A stretch of 64,000 nt of DNA from Psychroflexus halocasei (GCF_900107595.1 NZ_FNQF01000001.1:186001-250000); one strand, 5' to 3'; shown: positions 54,979 through 64,000, numbered from the stretch's first letter. Notes: generated by a model not told the origin, from the letters alone. Program-made: numbers and translations.

Positions 54979-57900
54979 TTATCGTTTTAATGTAAAGTGA
55001 GATTTAAATGTTTTAGTTTGTTCTGTTCGCGGTTCAATATAAGTAATTGTAAACCAATAATCATTAGATGGTAGTAATTCTCCTTGGTAACGACCATCCC
55101 AACCTATACCAGCAGGTGTCATTGTGTAAATATGCTTACCGTAACGATCATAAATTATAATTTCAGCATCTGGTTGATCAAAATTTGTGATATTCCAAGT
55201 ATCATTATAACCATCTTCATTAGGTGTGAAAAATTCTGGGAAATCAATCAAGGTTATTGTTTTCTTTTCAAGTCCACAACCAAATTTATCTCTAGCTGTC
55301 ACTGTATGTTCACCTCCCACGACATTATTAAAGATAATTTCAGTTTGCCCTTCTTCAAGATCAAACCAATCACCGTAATCTAATCTAAACTCATAATCGC
55401 CCAAACCTATATCAGTTATTATAACGCCAATAGCATGCTCATTATTTTGGAAGGCATCTGTTAAAATATTGAGTTCAAAGTCTATTTGTCCACTTTCTAA
55501 AATTGTTGCTGTCGATGAATTCTCACAGGCTATACCTGATAAAGCATTTGTAACAATAACTGTATACTCTCCTGGTTGCTCAGCTGTGATGTTCGATGAA
55601 GTTTCTCCTGGAATCAATTGTCCATCCAATTGCCATTCGAAATCATAATCCACTTCAGATAAACCTGTATCTATGTTTGGTGGTGATGTTTCCGTAATCA
55701 CCAAGTTACCATTTTCGTCTAAACATACTGATTTACCATCATTATTAGAAATATCAACAATCGGAATAACATTATCAAGAGCAAAGCTTGTCATTTCAGA
55801 ACGACAACTAGATGCTGTATTGATGACAGCTGCAAAAATTTCATTTTGAGAAGACCCTAAATTATAGGCTCCTGGATTTTGAATAGGATTTTCATTATTA
55901 AAATCTGCAGCAGTTGCATAGTAAGCAACTACATCGCCAGTTCCATTAGCATTGATAAATGCATCCTGAACAGTTAAATCAACTTGAGAATTAGCATCAT
56001 TTTCAAAGTCTATACAAACTTCTAAAGTTGGTGCAACAGAAACTGTTGGCTGAGGCGTAATCAATAACTCAAAGGTTGACGTGGCTGTACAAGTTGTATT
56101 GTTTGAATTTAAGATTTCAATTGTTATAGATTCCTCAACATTAATATTATAATCTTCTGGCGTATTTATCAAATCTCCAGCTTGATTGTAATAATTAACT
56201 TGGTGCGAATCTAAACTTTGATTATTTCCTAAAGCTAAATCTTCTACCATTGTTAAATCATAATTTGCTGTTCCTAATACAGGGTCTATACATGATTCTA
56301 TATCTTGAACTGCAGCAACTTCAACATCATGAATAATAATCTGAAAGCTACCTATTGAATAGCAGCTTTCTAAATTAGAGTTTTCAATTCTAACATATAT
56401 ATCTTGTGTTGCATTAATCGGAGAATAAGCTGTGACATCCTCTCCTGCAGAAGTTAAACTATTATTACCAGCAGCTGCATCAGCTTCAGTTAAATAATAT
56501 GAAACTTGATAATTTCCTGTTTGTGAACCAATCACTTCAGTTTCATTTTGTGTTAAATCAAATTCTTGTGTTGAGCTGAAATCTCCACACTTTTCAAGAT
56601 CAATTGTGTTTTCTACAAGAGGTTTTTCAAAAGCTTCTATAAGAAATGAAGAAGTTTCGAAACAGCTTGTATTTTCATCATTAACAACATTCACATAAAT
56701 TGTTTTTTGACCTAAAATAGCTATTGTATATGCCTGTATATCATTAATTGCTGCATCGGTATCATTATTTAAAGCTGCATCTTCTGATGAGTAATAATAC
56801 ACGCTATAATCATTTGCATCTTGCTCATCTAAAGCAGGATCTGTTTTTACTGATAAATCAAAAACTGTTGTTCCTGTGTTTGGATCTTGACACTCTTCAA
56901 TAACATCTGTCGTTGTTAAATCGCCAATTCTAACATTGTCAACTTTCAGGGTAAAGCTGCCCGTATCAAAACAACCAACTGTATTTGGGTCTAATACGCT
57001 TACAAAAATTTCTGTATCTTCAGTAGCTTCATAATTTTCTACATCATTATCCGAAATTGGGTCTGTTCCTGCTTCAGCATCATCTTGAGTTAAAAAGTAT
57101 TTAAATACAAGATTATTAGGGTTTTGTCCATTCAGATTTTCAGGAATTTCAATATTAGTCAAATCAAAATATACTGGTACTGAATAGTCATTACATTGTC
57201 GTAAATTGGTTAATTCATCAGAGATTTCAAGATCTTGGTAAGTAATTTGAAACTCAGCAATCTCAATACAACCCGTTAACTGATTTAAAACAAAACCTTC
57301 TGCACGCGCAAAAATCGGCATTGTTGTCCCTTGAAAAGTGAAGTTATCTGGGTTTGTAATTGGGTTTGTATTATTTTCTGCATCTTCTAAAGTTGTAAAG
57401 TACTTAATTTGAAAGTCGCTTAAATCATCTCCCGGATCAATCATATTTGGACTATTAATCGTCAAATCAAAAGGGTTACCCTCACATTGTGTTAAATCAA
57501 TTGGAGCTGGTTCAGGAATTGGTGTTGGGTAAAACTCAACAAGTATCTCAGCAGTTAATTCACAATTACCCAAATCATAACTAACACCATAGAGGCCTGG
57601 TTCAGAAACATCAAGAGTAAAGCCTGACTCTCCTGCTATTAGTTCATCATCTTTAAACCATGTAATTTCAACATCATCAGGCAAATCGATTGTTGATGAA
57701 ACGTCTAAGTCTAAAGTAATTGTTTCACCTTCACAAGCCGCTTCATCACTTCCCAAAAGAATATCATCACCTAAATCTAAAGTTCCAAAATCAAAAGTTC
57801 CGGCTGATAAAAAGATCGCTGAATCCAAGATAGAATCACCACGATCAGCAATCACCATTTTGATATGGTACTGGGTATCAACGATTAAATCAGCTTCAGC

Positions 57901-59328
57901 TGTCATCACAACTGTATAACCTCTATAAGCGATTGGATCAGCAACTCCATCAGCACCTAATAATCCGTAGTAAGCATCAAAATATTCAACATTTTGGGAA
58001 TTACATCCAGTGTTATATTCATCATCTCTAATTGATGTCACCGATATCGGATCATTTGTTCCTGGAACAACAGCTATGTTTTGTGTTTCTCCAGTTTCTA
58101 GATTTGTTAATAAGAAAGCAAAAGAATCAGAATAATAACATTGATGAGTTCCATATTCTTCAGAAGCAAAAACAAAATCAAAATTTAGAGTTGTTGAAGC
58201 CGCTACAAAATCAAACTCTAAGATAGAGGCATCATTTGAGTTGTCTGGTTCCAAGTCTGGAACTGCATTTTCTAAATCAGAATCACCTGCCCAGGAACCA
58301 TCACTTATAGGATCGTCGTGTGGCCCTGGGGAATTAGATGCAACACCTGTTGTAATCACAATTCCTTCATCAATACCAAAACTAGAATTATTTCTATTAA
58401 AATAACCAATACTCGCAGCATTAGGATTACCTGAGAAAATAATATTATCAAGAATTGCACAATCATTATCAACCAAGATATCTTTAACAAGATCTTCAGT
58501 TGAAGTAATCGTTTTATTTTGACCTGTATTTGGTGTGACAACATCAAACTGAGTTGATGCCGAATAATTATCATAAGGATAACCTGCTTCAACAGAAATA
58601 TAACGCGCTTCAGTCGTGACGTTTATTGTAAAAGGCGTTCCAGCGCAACCGAATTCATCTTCAACAGTTATAGTCACTATAAAAGTCCCTATTTCATTGT
58701 AAGAGTGGGTGACATTTGCACCTTGCACATGAGGAGTTCCATCACCAAAATCCCAAGTATAAGTTAAGTTATCATATATACCTGATGAAGGTGTAACGTC
58801 TGCAAAAAAATCAAGTTGCTCATCAAAAGCAACATTTTGGGTATTATCAAAGCCAGTGCTAATTCCCATGTCATAAGTCTGACAAGGATCTCTGATATCA
58901 AGTTCGGCTTCCCAGCCCAAATCATCGTTAGAAATGGGAGAGGAAAAAACAAATGTCAAACAACCTGTCGGGTTGTCATCGCTGGCAGTCACTGATTCTA
59001 ATTCAGCATTATCACCTGTAAATCCACCGCCTGTATATACGCCTATTTCAGGTATTTCAGGATCGTCAGTAAGATCTCCATCGTATATTGTCAAGTTTGA
59101 CGGACCTAATACAAACTCAGAGAATCTAGCCACAAGAAGTTTTCCATCTGTTTCAGGACAAATAGTATGTGTGAATGTTCCTTGCTGTATTCCTCCATTT
59201 GGACCACCTGAATCATAAAAAGTCCCTGAATCAGTCGGTGTGATTTCACCATCTGTCATAATTATTTCCTGCGAAAAAACAGGAAACACAGCTAAAATCA
59301 GTAAAAAAAATAATAATTTTTTCATCAT
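54979..59328 (-). CDS. Giant surface adhesin with CUB-like, PKD, choice-of-anchor L, repeats and type B T9SS domain
   Basis: About 1449 residues from the ATG at 59328 (a TTG at 59334 would add two). A signal peptide ends near VFSQ. Next are a CUB-like domain (about 25-150), a PKD domain (YTWDFGDGTPH, about 170-245) and a choice-of-anchor L-like region (about 265-515, ILDNIIFSGNPNAASIGYF to DFVFASEEYG). Around 615-1200 come six to seven repeats of about 98 residues, each opening with a Cys (LRQCND, IEECQD, LEKCGD, IESCID, LEVCID) and followed by FDLT. The end (FTPNEDGYNDTW, YDRYGKHIY) is a gliding-motility-associated type B sorting domain. Partner PorP/SprF follows. Confidence 0.9.
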   Translation of the reverse strand: MMKKLLFFLLILAVFPVFSQEIIMTDGEITPTDSGTFYDSGGPNGGIQQGTFTHTICPETDGKLLVARFSEFVLGPSNLTIYDGDLTDDPEIPEIGVYTGGGFTGDNAELESVTASDDNPTGCLTFVFSSPISNDDLGWEAELDIRDPCQTYDMGISTGFDNTQNVAFDEQLDFFADVTPSSGIYDNLTYTWDFGDGTPHVQGANVTHSYNEIGTFIVTITVEDEFGCAGTPFTINVTTEARYISVEAGYPYDNYSASTQFDVVTPNTGQNKTITSTEDLVKDILVDNDCAILDNIIFSGNPNAASIGYFNRNNSSFGIDEGIVITTGVASNSPGPHDDPISDGSWAGDSDLENAVPDLEPDNSNDASILEFDFVAASTTLNFDFVFASEEYGTHQCYYSDSFAFLLTNLETGETQNIAVVPGTNDPISVTSIRDDEYNTGCNSQNVEYFDAYYGLLGADGVADPIAYRGYTVVMTAEADLIVDTQYHIKMVIADRGDSILDSAIFLSAGTFDFGTLDLGDDILLGSDEAACEGETITLDLDVSSTIDLPDDVEITWFKDDELIAGESGFTLDVSEPGLYGVSYDLGNCELTAEILVEFYPTPIPEPAPIDLTQCEGNPFDLTINSPNMIDPGDDLSDFQIKYFTTLEDAENNTNPITNPDNFTFQGTTMPIFARAEGFVLNQLTGCIEIAEFQITYQDLEISDELTNLRQCNDYSVPVYFDLTNIEIPENLNGQNPNNLVFKYFLTQDDAEAGTDPISDNDVENYEATEDTEIFVSVLDPNTVGCFDTGSFTLKVDNVRIGDLTTTDVIEECQDPNTGTTVFDLSVKTDPALDEQDANDYSVYYYSSEDAALNNDTDAAINDIQAYTIAILGQKTIYVNVVNDENTSCFETSSFLIEAFEKPLVENTIDLEKCGDFSSTQEFDLTQNETEVIGSQTGNYQVSYYLTEADAAAGNNSLTSAGEDVTAYSPINATQDIYVRIENSNLESCYSIGSFQIIIHDVEVAAVQDIESCIDPVLGTANYDLTMVEDLALGNNQSLDSHQVNYYNQAGDLINTPEDYNINVEESITIEILNSNNTTCTATSTFELLITPQPTVSVAPTLEVCIDFENDANSQVDLTVQDAFINANGTGDVVAYYATAADFNNENPIQNPGAYNLGSSQNEIFAAVINTASSCRSEMTSFALDNVIPIVDISNNDGKSVCLDENGNLVITETSPPNIDTGLSEVDYDFEWQLDGQLIPGETSSNITAEQPGEYTVIVTNALSGIACENSSTATILESGQIDFELNILTDAFQNNEHAIGVIITDIGLGDYEFRLDYGDWFDLEEGQTEIIFNNVVGGEHTVTARDKFGCGLEKKTITLIDFPEFFTPNEDGYNDTWNITNFDQPDAEIIIYDRYGKHIYTMTPAGIGWDGRYQGELLPSNDYWFTITYIEPRTEQTKTFKSHFTLKR

Positions 59329-59369
59329 AAACAATTTCTTATATCGCAGGTCAGGATGGCTTTATTTTG

Positions 59370-59378
59370 TAATTTTGC
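59370..59378 (+). promoter_or_regulatory. -7 element of the Nfu gene promoter
   Basis: TAATTTTGC fits TAnnTTTGC and lies 20 bases before the ATG at 59398. It also lies inside the longer reading frame that begins at 59356, so that longer start is unlikely. Confidence 0.65.
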
Positions 59379-59397
59379 AAATAAAAATGTTATAAAT

Positions 59398-60315
59398 ATG
59401 CAATCATTTACAGTTGATGCCAAACCTACAAATAAACCTACAATTTTCAAATTCGAAGTTAACGTTTTTTTAACCAAAAACAATTCCTTTGAATTTAAAA
59501 ACATAGAAGAAGCTCAAATTTCTCCATTAGCCACTAAACTTTTCTATCTTCCATTTGTTAAAACAGTATTCATTTCTCAAAACTATATTGGCGTAGAAAA
59601 GTACAATATTGCTGAATGGGACGATGTTAAAAACGATGTGGCAGACCTCATAAAAGAGTTTTTAGAATCAGGCCAAGAAGTAGTCGTTAAAGAGGTTGAA
59701 AATGACAAGAAAAAAGTGCCTGTTACAGTTTATGCAGAAAGCACACCTAACCCTGCGGTAATGAAGTTTGTGGCTAATAAAAAGTTGGTCATCGAAATGG
59801 CAGAGTTCAAGAACATTGACGAAACAGAAAACGCGCCAATGATTGAAAAACTTTTCCATTTCCCGTTTGTTAAAGAAGTTTTTGTTGATTCTAATTACAT
59901 CTCAATTCAAAAATATGATATGGCTGAATGGGATGATGTCACTTTAGAGTTACGTGAATTTATCAGAACTTATATTGAGGATGGTGGCGATATAGTTAGA
60001 ACTGGTGCTGTCTCTTCAAAAAATTCAGAAGAAAAAAGTAGTTCTGCGCCTCAAATAGACGTCAGCAAACTTGATGATATTTCTAAAAAAATCGTTGAAA
60101 TTTTAGATGAATATATTAAACCAGCTGTTGCTAGTGATGGTGGTAATATCGCATTTAAAAATTATGATAAAAACTCTAAACAAGTTGAAGTGATTCTGCA
60201 AGGTGCTTGTAGCGGTTGCCCTTCGTCAACTATTACTTTAAAAAACGGAATCGAAACTATGCTAAAAGAAATGCTTGGCGATTCTGTGAGTGAAGTTGTT
60301 GCGCATAACGGCTAG
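59398..60315 (+). CDS. Nfu/NifU-type iron-sulfur scaffold with two N-terminal domains
   Basis: 305 residues from the ATG at 59398 (MQSFTVDAKPTN). There are two tandem Nfu_N-like modules. The first (about 1-95) is diverged: it begins DAKPTNKPTIFKFE, without the STPNP motif. The second (about 110-195) has the standard AESTPNPAVMKFV. Both share the PFVKxVF and AEWDDV stretches. The C-terminal NifU domain carries the Fe-S cysteine pair in GACSGCPSSTITLK. It would assemble and hand over [4Fe-4S] clusters in the cytoplasm. A terminator follows. Monocistronic. Confidence 0.92.
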   Translation: MQSFTVDAKPTNKPTIFKFEVNVFLTKNNSFEFKNIEEAQISPLATKLFYLPFVKTVFISQNYIGVEKYNIAEWDDVKNDVADLIKEFLESGQEVVVKEVENDKKKVPVTVYAESTPNPAVMKFVANKKLVIEMAEFKNIDETENAPMIEKLFHFPFVKEVFVDSNYISIQKYDMAEWDDVTLELREFIRTYIEDGGDIVRTGAVSSKNSEEKSSSAPQIDVSKLDDISKKIVEILDEYIKPAVASDGGNIAFKNYDKNSKQVEVILQGACSGCPSSTITLKNGIETMLKEMLGDSVSEVVAHNG

Positions 60316-60342
60316 AATCACTTTTACTTATCCTTTAAACTA

Positions 60343-60380
60343 AAAATGACCTAAAGTTCTTATCAACTTTAGGTCGTTTT
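60343..60380. terminator. Terminator between the convergent Nfu and epimerase-like genes
   Basis: A 16-bp stem (arms 60343-60358 and 60365-60380, one T-G pair) with A/T-rich flanks on both sides. It can serve both strands. Confidence 0.82.
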
Positions 60381-60402
60381 ATTTCATAGAAGTATCAAAC
60401 GC

Positions 60403-61206
60403 TTAATTCATTTCTATATTTAATTGATCTAAAGTATGCGTTGACAAAATTCGTTTTCCCACTTGCTTGCTTTGATGATCAAATTTGGGTGTATCTAATG
60501 AAAAATCTTGTGCTGCTTTTTGATAAAATTCTTTTCTGGATATTTCTTCAGGATGAACAGCATGGAAAATATAATTTTCGAGTTTATCAAAATTATTGAT
60601 TAGTTCCTGACAAATTGAAATGACATCTTTTTGATAACTCATATTAACTGGCGCATCAGGATTAGGCAGGTTTGTGCGTCCTGCTAAATATTTTATAGGA
60701 TGTCGGTCAGGACCTATCAATCCTCCGCATCTTAATATTTTGAGCTTTCTACCTAAATTTTCGAGAAGCATATTTTCAGCTTTGAGTAAGGGATTATCTT
60801 TTTTTTCAAATTCTGAAAACAAATAAGCTTCATCATAAACTTTAAAGTGCGATGTATCTCTAAAAACTGAAGTAGAGCTGATATAAACAATTTTCTGAAG
60901 CTTATTATATTTGCTTAATTCACGAAGCAACTGATTGATTTCGTTTAAAAATAAATCTGCTGATCTCGATCTTATTCGTGGAGGAAAATCAATAATTAAC
61001 ACATCAAGATTACTCAAAAACAACTCTATATCGCCTTTAATTTCTTTGGGTGAAATTTGAATTTGAAAAGCTTTGACTCCTTCTTTTTCAATAAGGCTCA
61101 ACTTTTCTTGACGTGTCGTAGTTCCTGAGACTTGATTTTTTTTGTTTTTTAAATGCGTAGCTAACGGTAAGCCAAGCCAACCGCATCCTAAAACACCAAT
61201 TTTCAT
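60403..61206 (-). CDS. NAD-dependent epimerase/dehydratase-like protein (YeeZ type)
   Basis: 267 residues. N-terminal Rossmann motif GVLGCGWLGLPLATHL with the short form seen in YeeZ-like proteins, then IVYISSTSVF and an LRCGGLIGPDRHP loop. There is no clear YxxxK catalytic pair in its usual place; VYDEAYLF may be the remnant. It probably binds NAD(P), but the reaction is unknown. Its ATG overlaps the stop of the M28 peptidase gene by four bases (ATGA), so the two are translationally coupled. Confidence 0.84.
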   Translation of the reverse strand: MKIGVLGCGWLGLPLATHLKNKKNQVSGTTTRQEKLSLIEKEGVKAFQIQISPKEIKGDIELFLSNLDVLIIDFPPRIRSRSADLFLNEINQLLRELSKYNKLQKIVYISSTSVFRDTSHFKVYDEAYLFSEFEKKDNPLLKAENMLLENLGRKLKILRCGGLIGPDRHPIKYLAGRTNLPNPDAPVNMSYQKDVISICQELINNFDKLENYIFHAVHPEEISRKEFYQKAAQDFSLDTPKFDHQSKQVGKRILSTHTLDQLNIEMN

Positions 61207-63503
61207 TGTATTTTTATTTTTTGCGTTGTCATGATTGCGTCATTAATCACAAAAGGTTTTGGCATCATCCAATTCGACCTTTTCGATACTTTAAGCTGCG
61301 CGTTATCAAGCAAATCATAATTAATTTGACGAATATATAAATCTGGATGCAAATTCTCTTTTAAACTAAAGTTAAGTTCCAAAGCTTCATTTTGAACAAC
61401 ATAATAATCGATTAAAGTTGATTTATTTCTATTATAAAAAGGATGAATAAAAGCAGGATTTTTAAAAGGAATTATCTCCTCATTGACAGAAAAATTTTCA
61501 AAATTCACACTCTTATTCATTGAAACAATAAGTCGCTTTGTACTTTCTGAAGGTTTTATTTTAAGCTGATAATTTACGATACCATTTTTATTTTTTAGCT
61601 TTTCAATAGAAGTCTGGGCGGAAGGAAAGTTTAAAAATTCAGCATTTGCCGTGTACTTATATAAAGAATTGTACTTGCTCTGAATCAAAGGCTTATTCTC
61701 ATCGTTCAAAATATCTTTAAAATAAGGTGAAGTCCATTCATCTAAAATGTTATCATAAGTATGCCAATAAGCTTTTTGTTCATCTAAATCGGCGTGATAA
61801 ATCAGCGAATTAGGTTTCGGTTGACTTTCTGTGAAACTGGAATTGAAATGTGCTTTTACTAGAAAGAAAAACCCTCCTATCAAGAACACAACAGAAAGTA
61901 TCTTTTTAAAATTATAAGAATGAAGAATTGGATAGATTAATATGAAAATTAAGATGATAAAAAAGCCGCTTAACATCAACATTTCTAAGCCTAAACCGAC
62001 AGGAAAAAATAAAACATATTGAGATAATATGGAGATAACAGGAATGGCTAATAAATTTTTTAAAACGCCTTTTAATTTAAACCTCATCATATCAACGAGT
62101 AATATGAGCTGTGAAATGAGCAGTGGGATAATGAAAAAGGTGGCACCTTTTAAATAAATATTGATAAAAAAAATCAGCATCAACCATAAGAATAGTCCAG
62201 ACAAAGTCACTTCATTGACAATGCTTCGTCTTGAAAATCTATAAAAAACAAATAATAAAATTGCAATTGTCAGTAAACTAAAGCCAAAAATATAATCATG
62301 TCCGTTGTATGTAAAACCATGTAAAATCTCAGAATACTCTGGATATATTATTAATATGAGCTGCCAGAGACCATAAAGTAAACCGCTAACAGCAACGAGG
62401 ATTGTTAGCCAAATAAAAGTAAACTTCAGAAACGATCTCCACCTCAATCTTTTAATTTTTCTGCCTTGAAAAATCAAAAAAATGTATAACACAATTGCAC
62501 AAGCAAACAAAGGCCAAGCCCAGAAATAGTCAAAATGAATGATACCAATATAAGGCAAACTGAAATAGGCGTGATCATCTTCAACTAATAATTGCTCCAG
62601 ATCTGAGTTGCCGAATTGATTAATACTTACTTGTAAGTATTGAAATTGATGCAAAAGGCTTTCATCATTCAAGTTTTCAGGTTTGTCTAAAGCCGTATGG
62701 TAATCAAAATGATCATCGATAAAAGCAAAAAAGAAACTTGGTATATCAGATTTTTCTCTAAAAACTGTCGCATCAGTATCATTGGGCAAAAGTTTATAAA
62801 CGCTATACATCAATGAATTTGTGAGCGGTTGATTCATTTTAATTTTAGAAAAATCCTTGATGAGATTTGCATTACCATGATTGGTTTCTAAAATCATATT
62901 ACTTGGCCCTCCACTCCCTCTAGCTTCAAAATTGAGAACCAAACCAACATCTTTTGCTAAAGGATGTTTTTCAACAAAAAGTTGAGCGCCATTCAGGCCT
63001 AATTCTTCGGCATCAGAAAATAAAACAATGATGTCGTTTTTAAAAGTCTGTTTTTCCTCTTTAATAATTCTCAGCCATTCTAAAATCACTGCAACTCCAG
63101 AAGCATCATCGCTCGCACCGTATGATGAATGCGGCGCAGAGTCGTAATGCGATAAAATAAGGAGAGATTTTTGTGCTTGACCTGTCCCAGAAATATGCGC
63201 AACAATATTTTCGGGAATTGTAAAAACAGCATCTTTATTTAAACTCACCCCTTGCTGTGTGTGCGTAGAAATATCTAAGTTATACAGTTCATTTAAAATG
63301 TAATTCCTGACTTTCGAATGTTCATCAGAACCAACAAAATGGGGCTTTTTAGCAATTCCCCTAACATGATTTTTAGCTTTTTCAATAGAAAAATGCTTTG
63401 TGTTTTGAGAGTTATTCTCAGGTTTGGGAGTGAGTAAACCGAAACTTAACCAAACAATAAGAACAAGAAAAATAAAAGACAAGAAATCTAAAAAAGTACG
63501 CAT
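61203..63503 (-). CDS. M28-family zinc peptidase with C-terminal membrane domain
   Basis: 766 residues. One N-terminal membrane helix (about 8-24) precedes the peptidase domain with HYDSAPHSSYGASDDASG (zinc His and bridging Asp), SDAEELGLNGA (catalytic and zinc Glu) and FNFEARGSGGPS. After residue about 330 there are seven to eight hydrophobic helices, then a final periplasmic-looking beta region (about 560-766). This layout resembles the Ermp1/Vps70-like branch of family M28. It should be an inner-membrane aminopeptidase with its catalytic domain outside the cytoplasm. It sits one base after the zinc-ribbon gene. Confidence 0.89.
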   Translation of the reverse strand: MRTFLDFLSFIFLVLIVWLSFGLLTPKPENNSQNTKHFSIEKAKNHVRGIAKKPHFVGSDEHSKVRNYILNELYNLDISTHTQQGVSLNKDAVFTIPENIVAHISGTGQAQKSLLILSHYDSAPHSSYGASDDASGVAVILEWLRIIKEEKQTFKNDIIVLFSDAEELGLNGAQLFVEKHPLAKDVGLVLNFEARGSGGPSNMILETNHGNANLIKDFSKIKMNQPLTNSLMYSVYKLLPNDTDATVFREKSDIPSFFFAFIDDHFDYHTALDKPENLNDESLLHQFQYLQVSINQFGNSDLEQLLVEDDHAYFSLPYIGIIHFDYFWAWPLFACAIVLYIFLIFQGRKIKRLRWRSFLKFTFIWLTILVAVSGLLYGLWQLILIIYPEYSEILHGFTYNGHDYIFGFSLLTIAILLFVFYRFSRRSIVNEVTLSGLFLWLMLIFFINIYLKGATFFIIPLLISQLILLVDMMRFKLKGVLKNLLAIPVISILSQYVLFFPVGLGLEMLMLSGFFIILIFILIYPILHSYNFKKILSVVFLIGGFFFLVKAHFNSSFTESQPKPNSLIYHADLDEQKAYWHTYDNILDEWTSPYFKDILNDENKPLIQSKYNSLYKYTANAEFLNFPSAQTSIEKLKNKNGIVNYQLKIKPSESTKRLIVSMNKSVNFENFSVNEEIIPFKNPAFIHPFYNRNKSTLIDYYVVQNEALELNFSLKENLHPDLYIRQINYDLLDNAQLKVSKRSNWMMPKPFVINDAIMTTQKIKIQ

Positions 63504-63504
63504 T

Positions 63505-63855
63505 CTAATCTCTTTTAACTAATGACAGATAATCATTATTGATAGGTAAGTAACCTTGATCGTAAACAAAGTAATAGATATGTCCTTTTTTGGTTTGATA
63601 AGTACTTGTATAAAGCGTAAAATCAAATCCGTCCCTTAATAATTTAGATTTTGGGACACTTATTTTTTTATCAGGATTGTATTTTTGAAGAATACGATAA
63701 TTTTTTCGCAACTGGTTATTTGTATTTCTAATCAGATTCGTGCTATCACGGTTATGTCTGTTGTTAAAAGCATTTCTGCAATAATCAGAGCAAAAGCGCT
63801 TATCACTTCGGCCAGATATTGGTTCTTCACATTCTTGACATGTGCGTTTAGACAT
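63505..63855 (-). CDS. Small DUF2116-like zinc-ribbon protein
   Basis: 116 residues from the ATG at 63855 (MSKRTCQECEEP); an upstream ATG at 63879 would add eight residues. Two Cys pairs, CQEC and FCSDYCRNAFNNR, form a zinc ribbon typical of DUF2116-like proteins. The rest is basic with a central Asn/Arg-rich segment and then FTLYTSTYQTKKGHIYYFVYD. It has no export signal, so it is cytosolic and may bind nucleic acid (inference). It lies one base before the M28 peptidase gene, so it heads the ribbon-peptidase-epimerase unit. Confidence 0.82.
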   Translation of the reverse strand: MSKRTCQECEEPISGRSDKRFCSDYCRNAFNNRHNRDSTNLIRNTNNQLRKNYRILQKYNPDKKISVPKSKLLRDGFDFTLYTSTYQTKKGHIYYFVYDQGYLPINNDYLSLVKRD

Positions 63856-63903
63856 AGATATATGATGATTAAAGATCAATAAATATAATACATTTAAAAC
63901 AAA

Positions 63904-63932
63904 AGCCCCAATCTTATGAAAAGACTGGGGCT
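63904..63932 (-). terminator. Terminator after the gene at the right window edge
   Basis: Arms AGCCCCA (63904-63910) and TGGGGCT (63926-63932), with an inner TCTT/AAGA pairing, run into TTTTGTTTT on the minus strand. It lies 26 bases past the stop of the OmpA-like fragment. Confidence 0.78.
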
Positions 63933-63958
63933 CTGATAAAATTTAAACTTAATTGTGT

Positions 63959-64000
63959 TTACTCAATAATCTTAAACTCTGAGCGTCTGTTTTTTCTATG
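63959..64000 (-). CDS. C-terminal end of an OmpA-like gene (5' part outside the window)
   Basis: Only 13 codons and the TAA are visible. They read RKNRRSEFKIIE, and NRRSEFKI is the usual close of OmpA-family peptidoglycan-binding domains in this phylum. The call rests on this short tail and on the terminator just after it. Confidence 0.6.
   Translation of the reverse strand, partial: HRKNRRSEFKIIE

Overview
The window looks like a core chromosomal segment of a low-GC member of the Flavobacteriaceae (phylum Bacteroidota). The evidence is a T9SS cargo protein with a type A sorting domain, a giant type B (gliding-motility-associated) adhesin paired with a PorP/SprF protein, a DUF6089-uppS-bamA-ompH-ompH-murI envelope cluster, and repeated promoters of the Bacteroidota form TTTG-N18-23-TAnnTTTGC. 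The genus cannot be fixed from the sequence alone. No phage, transposase, integrase or CRISPR array was seen.

Layout. 0-1.8 kb: the 3' end of an unknown gene, a small lipoprotein, a 120-bp tandem repeat and two tRNA-Val genes (GAC and TAC). 1.8-5 kb: exbB-exbD-tonB-folC. 5-14 kb: a secreted M43-type protease and the alpha-2-macroglobulin/PBP1C pair. 14-18 kb: anmK-glutamate dehydrogenase-nhaD. 18-27 kb: acyl-CoA dehydrogenase, pseudouridine synthase, mevalonate kinase plus a UbiA prenyltransferase, mevalonate-diphosphate decarboxylase, TspO, a BaiN-like flavoprotein and Tex. 27.1-31.4 kb: the most accessory-looking stretch, with a Fic gene behind a phased array of 10-bp half-sites and a T9SS-exported protein, all separated by degenerate intergenic repeats. 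31.5-34.8 kb: a cobalamin riboswitch followed by nrdB, a hotdog thioesterase and nrdA. 35-46 kb: aminopeptidase P, a sterol-desaturase family enzyme, a YbdG-like MscS channel, tRNA-Leu, an M20 dipeptidase, FadL plus a GDSL lipoprotein, pdxJ plus an esterase. 46-54 kb: CBS protein, NAD kinase, then DUF6089, uppS, bamA, two ompH/skp genes and murI. 54-64 kb: PorP/SprF plus the adhesin, an Nfu-type Fe-S scaffold, an operon of a zinc-ribbon protein, an M28 membrane peptidase and an epimerase-like protein, and the 3' end of an OmpA-like gene.

How the genes fit together. Much of the window builds or serves the envelope: energy transduction (ExbB/ExbD/TonB), outer-membrane assembly (BamA, Skp/OmpH), peptidoglycan precursors and recycling (UppS, MurI, AnmK, PBP1C with its alpha-2-macroglobulin partner), isoprenoid supply (mevalonate kinase and decarboxylase) and T9SS export. 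The items most worth a second look are the 20-bp-phased operator array in front of the Fic gene, the B12-riboswitch-controlled ribonucleotide reductase operon with an embedded thioesterase and no ATP-cone in either subunit, a tRNA-Val with C in place of the near-universal U33, an anmK gene with no usable in-frame AUG behind a T7G5 tract, and a G8 tract inside the T9SS cargo gene.
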